The translations under genes were made by a program, and so were the position numbers. 64,000 nucleotides of DNA from Telmatactis stephensoni (Eukaryota > Cnidaria > Anthozoa > Actiniaria > Isophelliidae), in assembly GCA_029948255.1 (NCBI GenBank), contig JALIZF010001708.1:310001-374000 (forward strand). Direction: 5' to 3'. Shown piece by piece: positions 33,260 through 44,480 of this stretch. Every line of letters starts with the position of its first letter. Positions within the stretch are counted from its first letter, which is position 1. The notes below the pieces were generated by a model, which did no database searches, had not been told where the DNA came from, and saw only the letters and a list, made by a program, of their open reading frames with translations.

Positions 33260-34343
33260 ATGTCTTTCCAAAAGCTTCGTGATTCCTTGGTTTACAGCTT
33301 AGCGGGTAAAGTTATCGATGAGCAGGAATTTATTCTTTTGTATGAGGCTTACAATTCAGTCAACCCATTATATCCGTACTGGGAATACGATGATTTCAAC
33401 CTCGATTCCTATGATTCAAGTGAATGCAAAACTGAGTTTAGAGTTAACAAAGAAGATCTTCCAGTTTTGGCCGATGTTCTTGGAGTACCACAACAGTTCA
33501 AGTGTCCTCAAGGAACTGTATGCAGTGGATTAGAAGGTCTGTGTATTTTGTTAAAGTGCTTGGCATATCCTTGCAGGTACTTTGACCTGATTTACCGTTT
33601 TGCACGTCCTGTCCGAGCTTTGTATGATCTACAACGTTGTGCAAGACTGGATTTATACTAACCATGGTCATAGACTTACATCCTGGAACCAACCTTTTCT
33701 TGCCCCAGCTAACCTAGAGCAGTATGCCCAAGCTGTATACCAAATGGGATGTCCTTTAACCAATTGTTTAGGTTTTGTCGACGGCACCGTTCGTCCGATA
33801 TCACGACCCAAAGAAAATCAAAGGGTAGTATATAATGGACACAAACGTGTGCATGCATTAAAATTTCAATCCCTAGTCATCCCTAATGGATTAATTGCCA
33901 ACCTTTCCGGTCCCTTTGAAGGCCGTCGACACGATGCTGGCATGCTGAATGAGTCACAACTGTTAAATGCTTTGCAAAGACATGCCTACACTCCCAATGG
34001 ACAGCCACTTTGCATATATGGAGACTTAGCCTATCCACTACGACCACAACTGATGCGACCCTACAGACAAGGTGACTACGCTGGTCCTTTAACTCCACAA
34101 ATGAGAGCTTTTAATGCATCAATGAGTAGTGTTCGCATCTCTGTTGAATGGCTATTTGGGGATATATCTACTTACTTTCGGTGTCTTGATTTCAAGAAAA
34201 ATTTGAAGATAGGCATGAGTGCAATTGGCAAGCAATACATTGTATGTGCTCTCATGAGAAATGCCCTCACTTGCCTGTTTGGAAATAACACATCTGACTA
34301 TTTTCAGGTAGACCCTCCAACCCTTCAAAATTACTTTGCATAG
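33260..34343 (+). pseudogene. PIF/Harbinger DDE transposase (one frameshift)
   Basis: From ATG 33260 the frame reads through the N-terminal part (KLRDSLVYSL, LCILLKCLAYPCRYFDLIYRF), then shifts by one base at about 33612 within GTCCGAG, and the rest runs in the next frame to TAG at 34343. DDE_4-type motifs: GFVDGTVRPISRP (first Asp), PFEGRRHDAGML, IYGDLAYPLRP (second Asp) and ISVEWLFGDI (Glu). The enzyme cuts and joins DNA at 3-bp targets with help from its Myb partner. A single base loss is the only visible lesion, so this copy is young or the shift is a sequencing error. Confidence 0.88.
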
Positions 34344-34361
34344 AGCAAAATAATATTAATA

Positions 34362-35309
34362 CTAGACGCACACGTGCGTTCACTCGTGCCCCGAGAGCCC
34401 TCTTCCCCGAGCCGTTTCATGCATTCTTCACCATTCCGGGACTGATAGTTAACCGTAACATAAGACCTTTTTTGAATCGGTTAAAAGAACATCTGATTAG
34501 TCAATTTGTCTGTCATTGCTTCTATTATCATGCATAGGTATTGTACATCTCCGACATGCAAAAATATTCCCCGCGAATATACCAGTTTTATTATTATTTT
34601 TATTTCACTATGTATCTCAATTGTTTGCTGTAAAAACTTCTACAACGGTGTTTTTGACACAATAACAAATCGTGTATTTTTCGGACGGTTTATATATTGA
34701 ATAAAAGACGTTACGTGACCAAACGCGAAATACAAGGTCAATGGAACCTAATTCCATGCAATGGTCTCCGATATTAAAATTCAGTACAAAAACCTCTCAA
34801 GATCTTTTGAATGCTTAAATGAGGAATATAATTGGCTTGCTTCTATGTATGTTCGTTTAGCAACATGTAGGATGAGAAATTCGTAGATTTCCAGCTCATA
34901 GGAAATAGTTCGTATCGCGAGGGCCTCCTTCCAAGTACTCCAATTAGAATTGGATATTTGGTCAAAGTATTGGAGATGAAGCTCAAAATAACAGCCCATT
35001 CTGAAGCTCTTATGAGTGTCTAGGTATTTCTCGAGTTAAAAGCTCCATTTTACGATGTGTTATTCCTAGAAGAGCCTGTCTCTGAAAGCTATTTTCTTTG
35101 TAGTCAGCCATCTTGCATTCCTAAAGTTCCTCGCTGGCGTTCACTACGGAGGTGATGAATGAAGGGCATTGTTTTTTACGTTCTTAACCAATCAGGGGTG
35201 CACACGTCACCGATTGCGCAAGAATGCCGCATTCTCGTGGACGACGAGAGGAAAAAAAACATTTGCAGTTTATAACTCGTTCCCGGCCTAAAGGCCTGGG
35301 CACGAGTAA
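34362..35309. repeat. Repeat family R1, copy 2, nested in Harbinger
   Basis: Starts ACTAGACGCACACGTGCGTT with terminal hairpin ACGCAC/GTGCGT and ends with the 33-bp imperfect palindrome 35275-35307 (GGCCTAAAGGCC centre). The middle matches copies 1 and 3. It begins 18 bp after the transposase stop, so it landed without harming either Harbinger gene. Confidence 0.8.
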
Positions 35310-35765
35310 TAACCATGAAACAAGTACTAAATAGTACAAATAGCACAAATTAAACAACAGAAAACAAAGGATTTTGCTACTATTTGGTGCTATTTACTAT
35401 CTAAGTTGTTTCATGGTTTTAGTGTTAGTGTTCTATTTTTGATGAAATTAGTGTGGATGATAGCACTATTTATCTCAATGTGGGCTTTTTGATCTAGAAT
35501 GCAATAGTACATATTGGTCCAAATTAGTAGCGCCCAAGTTTATCAAATAAAACTCAATCAAGTAGACAATTAAGCAAATGATCATTGACACAGAAATATC
35601 ATCATTAAGTTCATATAACTGAGTTTAGAATATATCCAAAACTTGAACATGATCTACCATAATTAACCTTAATATTCCATACAGGTAGATTTCACTCTGA
35701 AAAAGTATATTTTCTAACTCAAGTCCATCACAAACAAGTCCACACTGGTTAAAACAAGGAAAGAG

Positions 35766-37402
35766 TCAAAACTTGTTCATCTTTTGTAAAAAAGCCAACA
35801 TCAAAGCTTGGGACTGGGCCTGTGCCTCCATCTGTTGCTGCATTTGCCTCTGTTGCAACAAAAACTGCTCTTGCATTTGCATCTGCCTTGACTGCTCAGC
35901 CTCCATTCTTTTGCTGTCCATGCTCAGCTGCTCCCTCAAAAGTGCCATTTCTTCTTTTTTCAGTTCCATCTCTGACTCTGTCTTTATTCTGAGGTACTCT
36001 AATGGGTCTGCAGTACTTCTCCTGCTTCTTTTCCTCCTAGGCTTGATATCCTCATCCTCATCATCAACATCATCTACTACTTCCTTCCCCCAACAGTTCA
36101 TGGCTTTGTCTCTAATGGCCAAAGCTTTAGCTCGCTCACCTTCTGGTTTTGCTTTGTCACTGGAGGTAGATACACTAGAAGCACTGCTTGAGTTAGAGAT
36201 GATGATTTCTTGTATTTCAGCCAAGACCAGTTCCACTTCACTCAAATCATCAGGGCTGATGCCAGAGGCATTCTCTTCCTTTCGCATTTTTGTGTAGAAG
36301 TCACTGAGAAGCCTGTTGAACCGATCTCTAACTGACCGCTGATCCCTGGGCATAGCACTAAAGTCAGCATGAGTATTTATGGCTGCTGCAATCTCTGACC
36401 ATTTCTGGCCTGCCTCCTTGCTACCAGTTCTTTCAATGTAAGGCTCTGTTTGTCTTACTTCCCTCATCAAAATCTTGTCTTTCTTCTCATCCCATCTAAA
36501 TGTCCCACTATAAAAACAAAAAGATTCTCATATCAAGGAATTGTATTTAACACAAATCATCTATTATTGATAATTATTTGTACGTTATTGTTACAGCTAG
36601 CAGTAATTCATATTTTACACATGATCTATAAATATAAAAGCTTAGACTTATTATTGAACTTTGGCTAAATTTGGTAATGTTTTTTTCGACTTCATCATCT
36701 TGCACCCTTCTTGCATTGTTTTCTTTTGACTCTTTTTTGTCTATTTCAATGTGTACTTTAAGACACTCGAAATTAATAATTTATGAATTAATGATTTAGA
36801 GTATATAGTCAAATCAGTGAAAACAATAGGAAACAAAAGAATAGGAGTTCTAAAATGTGTGCTAAATAAAGTGTAGATCTCAGTTTAGAGTGATTTTCAT
36901 TTACCCATGCATGAAACATATTTGAGTGTATCACCACACCCTCATTCCAATGTGTTCGACCATCGCACTTTACTGATCTAATAAACTTTGTTTCACAGGT
37001 TAATGAAAACAACTCTATTTTGCCCATGAAAGAAAAATGACTATTTATTTTGCGCTAGTTAATTGGTAAAATAAGCTTATATGATTAAGTTCAAAGGAAA
37101 TTGAGTGAGTCTTTTCTTTCGAAGTATAATCAGTCTATCTTGTAAAATGTGCAAACGTCTGTCTTGACACTCATGTACACGTTGGCACAAATCATAATGG
37201 TACAGAAAATAAAATACGAACATAAAAGAAAATTACTTGTTTCTCAACGACTGAGATGGCTGTTGCTGTGCTTGTGAAGTTGCTTCGTTTGTTATTCTGC
37301 GACACAAAATAAAATTGAATATCACATTTCAACTAGTTTGACCACATAAAAGTGCATCTAGTTTAGCTGTTTTACTTACTTGTTAGCTTGAAAAGAGGTC
37401 AT
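35766..37402 (-). CDS. Harbinger Myb/SANT-like DNA-binding partner, three exons
   Basis: The model is the complement of 35766-36507, 37237-37296 and 37380-37402; 825 nt, 274 residues, all junctions in the same phase. Exon 1 is MTSFQAN plus two bases, donor GTAAGT; exon 2 is Gln/Ser-rich (AQQQPSQSLRN); exon 3 opens with FRWDEKKDKILMREVRQTEP, the Myb/SANT-like trihelix, with a second helix at GQKWSEIAAAIN and a third at SVRDRFNRLL. Then come an acidic/Ser-rich stretch, a basic patch KPRRKRSRRS (likely nuclear signal) and a long C-terminal coiled coil rich in Met, Gln and Glu. In PIF/Harbinger systems this protein brings the transposase to the nucleus and the TIRs. Its reading frame is intact. 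Confidence 0.85.
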
Positions 37403-38394
37403 TTCTGTTTAAACAAAAAACAAAAAAAGTAGATAATTACAAATGTAATTTAAGAATAAGTTCTGTGATGGAAGCAGGAACCATGGCTCACCAAACTACA
37501 AAATTCAGCTCATAAAACTAACTGAAACTCGATTTTATTACTCTAAATAAACAGTGCTTTACAACTGAAGGGTAATCATTTGACAAAACGTAGATTCTTC
37601 AACTCTAAGGTTATTTTTCTTACCTTCTTGTTGACTACGAACTCCACTACTCAAAACCCTTCGACAACGCACTGTCGTGAGCTCGCGACGGTGGGGCAAA
37701 GCAACACATGTGTCTCGTTCCAGTCCTAAAGTGCCTCCCGTCCGTAGTCCGTAATCCGTAGTCGACGTATCTTAAATTCCCTGTTAACTTCAAAACAACT
37801 ACAAGTGCACCCAATCAGTCTTTCCCGCCAATCCCAGAGGAGGACGAAGGCTTACAAGAAACTTTTTTTGCCAAACTTACATGAAATTTACCACAATAAA
37901 GAGTTGCAGCCCATCCATAAAAGAAGAAATGTTGAGAGTAGCACAAAGTCATTGTTTCAAAAAGTGCAAGATATCTATGGAAGCCTTTGGTAATGACTTG
38001 GTACGGTGATTGGTCACTGAGTCCTTTTAGAGGACGAAGCAATCCCACTTTGGACGATGTCATGACTACAGTAATACAATGAGGCAGTATTAATTATTCA
38101 GCATAAATTAATAGTGTTTTTCAAAAATATACTTATGGAGTCACTACTGCAGCTAGACTGGGTACTTCTGTACTTTAAGTTGAATGCTAAAATGCCCAAT
38201 GAACCATGGCAGACATTGCTAAACATCTCACATCTTGGACGTACTGCAGTAAGTAAGCAGCATATATTTGCATAACAATGACATTTTGGTATGATTTTCT
38301 TTGTAAGTTCTCTAAATTTTGTAATTTGAAAAGTGGAGAGGTAAATGTTACGATGGTCAGAGCAGTATGCTTGGAAAAAAATCAGGAGTTGCAG

Positions 38395-39010
38395 AGCGAA
38401 TTTTAAATTTTCAACCCAAAGCATTTGCAACTCACTGCCATGGATAATCTCTAAGCTTGAGCGTGAAAGATGCAGTGATTGGGTGTAAGCTGTTTGGTGA
38501 TACAGTGGATACAACAAGGGAAATTGTCACACTCATTAAGTTCTCGCCAAAACCAGAAATACTGCTTTGAGTTGTGAAAGATAATTTAGACGAAGATGAA
38601 CGATGTAGAGGAGGTCTCCTAAAACTCTGCCCCACTAGATGGATGGTGCGGGCATCCTGTTTCCAGCAAATATTTAGTAGTTATGATGCATTGCTAAAAA
38701 CCTGAGATATTTCACTTGAAGATCGACTTGATTCTGATGTGACAGCTCGAATTCTTGGTTGTGACATGCAAATGAAGAAATTTGATTTCTTTTTTGGATT
38801 TAATTAAGTCAAAGCCTGTTTGCTCATACTGGTAACCTGTCCAACACTTGTTGTCGAGTCTTTTGGCTGCTTCAGGCCAAAATTTGGCAAACCTAACTGT
38901 GGAAACTATTCAAAGTATCATGAGAGTGCACTCGATACTTTTTATGACAATTTAATCAAACAAGGCCCAACAGCATACTGCTATTTTGCAGATTGAATTA
39001 CCACACATTT
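38395..39010 (+). pseudogene. hAT-superfamily transposase fragment
   Basis: With stops and shifts, the plus strand reads FQPKAFATHCHG, LSVKDAVIGCKLFG, LKLCPTRWMVRASCF, SSYDALL and LDSDVTARILGCDMQMKKFDFFFG. The CPTRWxxR motif and the following LxSxxxARxxGxxxQMxxFxFxFG are typical of the hAT proteins related to zinc-finger MYM-type 1-like genes. The N-terminal zinc finger and the C-terminal dimerisation domain are not visible. The piece is dead. Confidence 0.55.
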
Positions 39011-39022
39011 TGCAAGACTAGC

Positions 39023-39095
39023 CTGAAGTTACTGAAGTAAAAACGTGAAGCCACTGAAGTTACTGAAGTAAAAACCTGAAGCCACTGAAGTTTAG
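39023..39095 (+). repeat. Short tandem repeat, 33-bp unit
   Basis: TGAAGTTACTGAAGTAAAAAC followed by GTGAAGCCAC occurs twice in tandem with one change, then a partial third. Confidence 0.7.
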
Positions 39096-39099
39096 AGTC

Positions 39100-40080
39100 A
39101 TTAAAGAACTGAAGTGGAGGAGTTGTTGGCATTGTTTGTACAAAAAGAAAGCTGCTAAATGATAAGTAGAAAAAGAACTTGAAAAAAAAAACTGTTGTAA
39201 AAAAACTATTTATTAAGTTGTTTGAGAAATTTTTAAGTATATATGAACTAGAACCATATCAAGATGCAATATATTTAAGTTAGTAAAATAAGTATTAGTA
39301 TAGTAAAATTAAGTACATTGAGTAATTTTAATTTTCTTCGTCATAGTGACATTAAACAAATTAAGTAAATTAATGTCATTGTTGTCTCTGTTCTGGGGAA
39401 GACTTGAAACAGGAGGGCTGGGATGTGGCCTGAGGGTCGGGCAGTCCATGATAGTATACACAAAGTGAGGGCACAATATTGAAAACCATTTGACCTGTTC
39501 ATATTTTATAATGACAATAATACTTAATACTACTTAATATTAGTAATAACAACTCAAATCCAGTACTATAATCCCAATGATAGTGATGCTCACTTACGGA
39601 CTTCGGGCTTATGCACTCAATGACATAGTATTACAAAAAGGTACCTTTTTCAACCATTTGAAAACCAAGAAAGGTTAAGAGGGTAGAGTTAACCAAGAGG
39701 TTAGAGTGGATGGATGTGCAACTGTGATAAATTATCTCAAATATCGCTTTCTGATAGGTTGAATATATGAGTGCATAATCCAAACTGAGTCACGTGCGTT
39801 TGAAGGAATATTGTTTTTGCTTTTAGAGGCTTTTCGTGTAAGAGTTGGGTAACGTGGTGAGAACTTCAGTGAGTACAGTTATATTTTACATTCATTAGTC
39901 AGAATAGTTATTAGATACAGCTACATTGGACTTGTTTTCTAAGAGGTATTTTGAAGACTTTTGCCATAAAACTACCATGACATTCAATCAAAACTAAGAT
40001 GGCCTCGTGTGTGTGTTGCCAAATGTCAACAATCAAGCTTAAGCGTGTTGCAACCATGGGTTTTATCGGTGGTTAGACAT
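39100..40080. other. Non-coding stretch, no gene recognised
   Basis: AT-rich. The string GGCCTGAGGGTCGGGC at about 39427 matches the 3' UTR start of the LINE at 28386 (one difference), suggesting a LINE 3' scrap. Confidence 0.4.
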
Positions 40081-40123
40081 ATACAACATCAGCATATCTA
40101 CCCCAAAACATGAAGTACTCAGC

Positions 40124-40640
40124 ATGGTAAAATGGACATCTCTACATTATATGTATAAGAGAAGACTCGCTTGTATTGCATACCAGGCTTTCAATAACTT
40201 AGCTCCTGATGACATTAACAATTTATTTACAAAGCACAGAACTCCATATAATTTAAGAGATAATTTAAGATTGGAACTTGTGTGCTCTAAATCCAAAGCC
40301 TTACATGATTCTTTCACTCATCGTGCTAGTATTGTTTGTAATTGTTTACCTAGCCAGTTAAAGTCCAAGCCTAGTTACAACTCATTCAAGGCTAACATCA
40401 AGAAATTTTCTAAATGCATTGACCAAATTACTTTTGGTACTAATTCTACTGCAACCAATAATAATAGTGATAATTTTTTATATTATTAATATTTAATTTA
40501 TTCATTAGTTAATTTGATTTATCCTTATATTATTCATTTGTAAATTTATTATATGATACAGCAGGTCCACATCGGCAATAGCTGCCATTTTTTCCAACCT
40601 GCTCAACCAAATAAAGTATGTATGTATGTATGTATACAAA
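40124..40640 (+). pseudogene. LINE C-terminal fragment with 3' end
   Basis: The frame from ATG 40133 region to TAA 40489 encodes YMYKRRLACIAYQAFNNLAP, YNLRDNLRLELVCSKSKALH, SFTHRASIVCNCLP and SFKANIKKF. The order K-R-x-L..A-x-x-F-N-L-A-P, R-x-x-x-Y-N-L-R and FK-x-x-x-K is that of post-RT tails of CR1/L2-like elements. The 3' UTR ends AATAAAGTATG followed by a TATG microsatellite to about 40636. Confidence 0.65.
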
Positions 40641-41016
40641 CCCTATGGTAGTGATGATTTGCTATGACAGTGTATAAGTGTAGGTTTTGTGCATCTTCTT
40701 GACAGTATTTATCTGATTTATCATATTATAAAACCATTCAACCAAGAAATTCAAATATAAAGGTATTCTTTTTCAACTACTTTGTAAAAAGTGAAAAGTC
40801 ATTAAAAACATTCCTTTTTTCACCCATTCTAATGCTGAAAAATTGATAAAAAGGTACCATTTTTCAACATGTTAAAAACGTACCGCCATCTCCAAATACG
40901 CACTTTTCTAGTTTGCACCCAATTCCAAAGGTGTGGCAACATCGTGTTCCCGCCAAAACTTGTAAATATATTACATTTTCCGGCCAGAATGCCACTCCAT
41001 TAGCCCTGTGTTTGTC

Positions 41017-41553
41017 ATGGCACTTGTGAGTGTAAAATATGGTGAGCAGACTTTGAAACTAAGATCATCTTCATTGTCCAAACAGTATCTGTCAATGATT
41101 TTTAAGCTCAATGTAGAGCAAGGAATATATTTAACTTCAGAATCTGATGGGGAAATCATCCTTCCAGATCAGTCTGGTAATTTTGTGGTGGAAGACTTTG
41201 ATCAAACATACAAAGTAAATGGAGAGCCAAATTCAACATTGACAGCTAATACAAGCCAAAATAGATTGATTGGAGTTCCTCTAAGCTACCAAAGAACGCA
41301 AATGAATGGAAAGAACAGAAAAGGTATTTTGACAAACAAACAAAACCACCACTATGTGCTGGCACCTCCAGTCTCAAAAATAAGTCTTTCATGGTGATAG
41401 AAGTGAATAGCTATGGGGCAGTTAGTGAAAAGTTTCAAGTACACCTGACACTTAGGGAAGAGAAAGCGTCTGTGAACGAAATTACAGCCTTGATTTCAGA
41501 ACAACTGGGCTATCACATAGCTCTCCTTGATTTTGATATCTCCTTATTTTGAG
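41017..41553 (+). pseudogene. N-terminal piece of an uncharacterised repeat-borne ORF family
   Basis: ATG 41017 opens ALVSVKYGEQTLKLRSSSLS followed by a beta-rich stretch (IYLTSESDGEIILPDQSGNF), which looks like a ubiquitin/PB1-like fold. After a one-base shift at about 41380 another piece follows (FMVIEVNSYGAVSEKFQVHL, EITALISEQLGYHIALLDF) to TGA 41553. From memory, similar N-termini precede the NKGG..NGGQ domain of the family found at 46.8-57.6 kb, but that link needs a search. It is broken by the shift. Confidence 0.35.
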
Positions 41554-41671
41554 CAACAGCACTTCTTCAGGTGTTTTCAACAAAGTGATATTGCCACAAT
41601 CTGTCACTGATTATATGACTGTATCAGAGTTAAAAGTCATTAAAGGACAAACAGCAAGAACAGAAAAGGTA

Positions 41672-41709
41672 TTTTGACAGGGAAAGTCATCCACTTTCCC
41701 CTGTCAAAA
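41672..41709. repeat. Perfect-type hairpin
   Basis: TTTTGACAGGGAAAGT pairs with ACTTTCCCCTGTCAAAA around a CATCC loop; one bulged C. Its role is unknown. Confidence 0.6.
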
Positions 41710-41816
41710 AAGGAAATGCAGTACGACATATGGGATATTATCTGGGAACCTGCAGTGTTGGGGACAAAGTGTGGCTACCGTAGAACACTTTCAAATGAAC
41801 GTAAAAGCACTAGTGT

Positions 41817-41981
41817 AACAATACACTTGAAATATACGAAAAACTTTTTAATAGTCACAGACATGTTTCATATATTTGATTCAAATCTTGTAACGTACTT
41901 CACACTGAAGATGACATTGGACAATGTCGAAACATGTCTGTGACTATTAAAAAGTTTTTCGTATATTTCAAGTGTATTGTT
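41817..41981. repeat. Perfect 53-bp inverted repeat of Penelope-type termini
   Basis: 41817-41869 and 41929-41981 are exact reverse complements (start AACAATACACTTGAAATATA). The 59-bp spacer contains CACTGAAGATGACATTGGAC, a string typical of Penelope-like ends and also seen at 30.2 kb. Two terminal copies lie in opposite orientation. Confidence 0.75.
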
Positions 41982-42087
41982 TAGAACACTTTCAACTTTC
42001 CACATGTATTTAGTTACTATTATTGTTTATTTGTAAGCGGGATTCCTGCATCACAGGGCCCGCGAGGACTCTCAGTATTGTGTGTAA

Positions 42088-42500
42088 TGGCGCCGAGAGT
42101 TCGGTAAGTTTACTTTTCATTCACAATTTTTTTTTTTTTTGGTTCATTTAGTAGTTTTTCCTTTGTATGTATTTGCAGAAAACCGACTTTTACCGCTTTT
42201 TTACGGCCTTTCATCGCCGCTTTTAGCTTCTAGTTTGACTTGTACAAATTATAGAGGGAATAAAAGAAAAGGCGAGTTTGACACTCTTAGACACAGAATC
42301 AACTTGGTTTATTTGTCAATACCTGCAGCGGGGAGCCTGTAGGAACACAAAGGAACCAAGATCTTACGTGGTGAAAGCAAACAGCAGATTGTACAGAAGA
42401 AACAGAAAAGACGTGATAAAGATGAAGCAAGATCTACATAAGCGCTTTCAATAGGCAAAAATGTGGTAAAGAAATGCCCAGCCGACTTTTGGACCAGTAA
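42088..42500 (+). pseudogene. Possible LTR-retrotransposon Pol C-terminal scrap
   Basis: 42344-42420 can be read as KEPRSYVVKANSRLYRRNRK, resembling the PRSYxVxxxxGxxxRRNRxH box at the end of Ty3/Gypsy Pol proteins. Upstream, ATGGCGCCGAGAGTTCG followed by GTAAGT at 42088-42110 looks like a short first exon, and TTTGCAG at about 42178 like an acceptor, but the spliced frame stops after 23 codons. The evidence is weak. Confidence 0.25.
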
Positions 42501-43595
42501 AATCGTGTTGCATTTAGATTTGGTGAGTTTGTAATACAAACATAATCCATTTGATCAGGCAAGAACACTGACTGGCCAAAACTGGCGGCAGAAGAAAGAA
42601 GGGTTAATCCAGGGCTGTTCTACCAAAGGGAAAAAGGAAGGTAGTGGTGGGAAGGTACTAAAGCTAATGGTAGCAATCAGCTACCAAAAAGGCGTGATTC
42701 TGTGCGATGAATACGATAACTTGAACAGGTTGTATTTCTGGAGTTTGTTTTGGACCATTTTGAAACCATGTTCAGGAACTGGTCAGCAAATTAATATTTA
42801 GCCTAAACAACATAAGAAAACTCCTTCACACAAATTTCTAGTGTCAAAGAAATTGAATTGTTTAAGAAACAAAACATTGAAAAAAACAATTTATGGAGCT
42901 GAATGCTTAAGTTGAGTGTACAACGTCACCAGAATGGTTTTGGTGCTAGTCCCCCTATAAATGATCTCAATAACAGAACAGTTTTCAAATGAGAAATGGT
43001 TTAAGAGCGACCGTCTATAAATAGTGACTTAGGTACATTGAGGTCAAAAATGAAAACTTTTACCAAAAGATAGGTCCAGAGGATTAGTCTTCGAAACAGA
43101 ATGTTTTATTTCGATTGCAGCCATATTTTAGGAAAAATCTGGGTCTTTTTTTCGATCCCGTGGCTATTTGGCGGCTTTTTTGATGTTTCCGACCCTATAC
43201 CAAAATACAGGTTCTTTTTCATTAGAAATAGGAAACACATCCATTCATCGATATTGATCCTTAAAGCAGGCATACTAAGGAGTACCCTGGTAACTTTTTT
43301 ACTGTCTGTTATCTTCAAAATAGAAGAGTTTGTAGACTTTCAAATAACTTCGTTTTGAACAAAGTTTTTTGGTGTCTCAGAAATTGACCGAAATTAGTAG
43401 CAAATATCTTCAATGTTACATCGAATTTTTCAAAAAGGAGACAATTTAATGTTAGAGCAATGATTCTTCTCTAAGAAGATGCAAAAACATTTTGGGGCAA
43501 TTCAAACTAGAACATTTTGTAAGTAGTTAAGCAACAATGTCTGAGACAAAAATTCTCCTCATTTGCATATTGTTAAATCAAACACAAGATATTCC
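42500..43595. other. Non-coding stretch, no gene recognised
   Basis: No coding signal or clear repeat found. Confidence 0.4.
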
Positions 43596-43862
43596 ATTTA
43601 ATATTTAGACAACATTGAACTACTGTCAATGTCTGTCAAACAAGACTCAGAAATAAAGTACCCAGTAATAAAGTATCAGAAACACTACTGAAATGGGTCC
43701 ATGGGAGAAGGAATCGCATGAACCACTCCAAAGAAGCACTCAGCCGCAAATGTCACAGTCAGGTCTGTAGTAGTGTTTCTGATACTTTATTACTGGGTAC
43801 TTTATTTCTAAGTCTTGTTTGACAGACATTGACAATAGTTCAATGTTGTCTAAATATTAAAT
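43596..43862. mobile_element. Long-arm hairpin MITE
   Basis: The two arms (43596-43690 and 43768-43862) are near-perfect inverted copies of about 95 bp, starting ATTTAATATTTAGACAAC. The 77-bp spacer is non-coding. It directly abuts the LINE fragment on its right. Confidence 0.8.
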
Positions 43863-43865
43863 TCA

Positions 43866-44140
43866 AAATTTTGCATGTAGAATTATTCTAGGCTTGAAGA
43901 AGTATGACCATATTACTGAGGGCCTTCAATCTATGAATTGGCTAGGCGTGAAAGATAAGTTGCTTTTAAACGATTTAGTAATGGTTCATAAGTGTATTCA
44001 TGAGCAGATACCTAGTTATCTGCATGGAAAATTCATTCGGCATTCAAAGATTCATGAAACACTAGGAATAGAGATGAATTAAATTTACCTAAATGTAGTT
44101 TAAAAACGGGACAACGATCATTTGCATTTCGAGGTGCAAA
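43866..44140 (+). pseudogene. LINE C-terminal fragment
   Basis: Encodes RIILGLKKYDHITEGLQSMN, WLGVKDKLLLNDLVMVHKCI, and after a frameshift at about 44065 LKTGQRSFAFRG. It matches the same positions in the LINE fragment at 27.8 kb, so both belong to one family. It is truncated on the left at the hairpin MITE and on the right near a Penelope fragment. Confidence 0.65.
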
Positions 44141-44164
44141 AAATACAATAATCTCCCACATGAG

Positions 44165-44480
44165 ATTAACTATTCTTTTCAACAGGCCACCACCCACAGA
44201 CCCGAAAGGTAGACCACAACCAACCCAATCCAACACACATCATTGAACCCACAAGCACAGTCAGACTTTTAAGACCACTCTGCTACCCAAACTGTTGCCA
44301 TCCCAACAAAAACAAAAACACCTGCAAGAGAACACTACTCGCACACAACACCACTGCTGCACACACCAAATCCATTGTCAATCTTAGCAACACTACCTTA
44401 ACTCCCTCACAACTCATGGTTCTTCAAAAAGGCCTCAGTTGTTTCCGCACCCTCCCCTCCCTCTAAGAAGAACATCAAAC
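44165..44480 (+). pseudogene. Penelope-like element, N-terminal fragment
   Basis: A C/A-rich stretch ends in a frame reading NLSNTTLTPSQLMVLQKGLS, matching the N-terminal NLS..L...Q..LL.KGL.F.P start of Penelope-like RTs. It stops soon after at TAA near 44466, so only the first few dozen residues remain. Confidence 0.5.

Larger units (their letters stand above)
33069..37782. mobile_element. PIF/Harbinger DNA transposon, 4.7 kb
   Basis: The left end AGGGACTTTAAGATACGTCG is inverted at the right end (37782 leftward: AGGGAATTTAAGATACGTCG). The TIRs continue through CTACGGA-type repeats for about 36 bp. GTT flanks both sides (33066-33068 and 37783-37785), a 3-bp target duplication as expected of this superfamily. 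Inside are a plus-strand DDE transposase and a convergent three-exon Myb/SANT gene, the standard two-gene set. An R1 repeat lies between the two genes. Confidence 0.9.

Noticed and set aside
35773..36297. 174-codon plus-strand Cys/Ser-rich ORF
   Set aside because: It is exactly antisense to the Myb/SANT gene and reflects its Gln/Lys/Glu codons.
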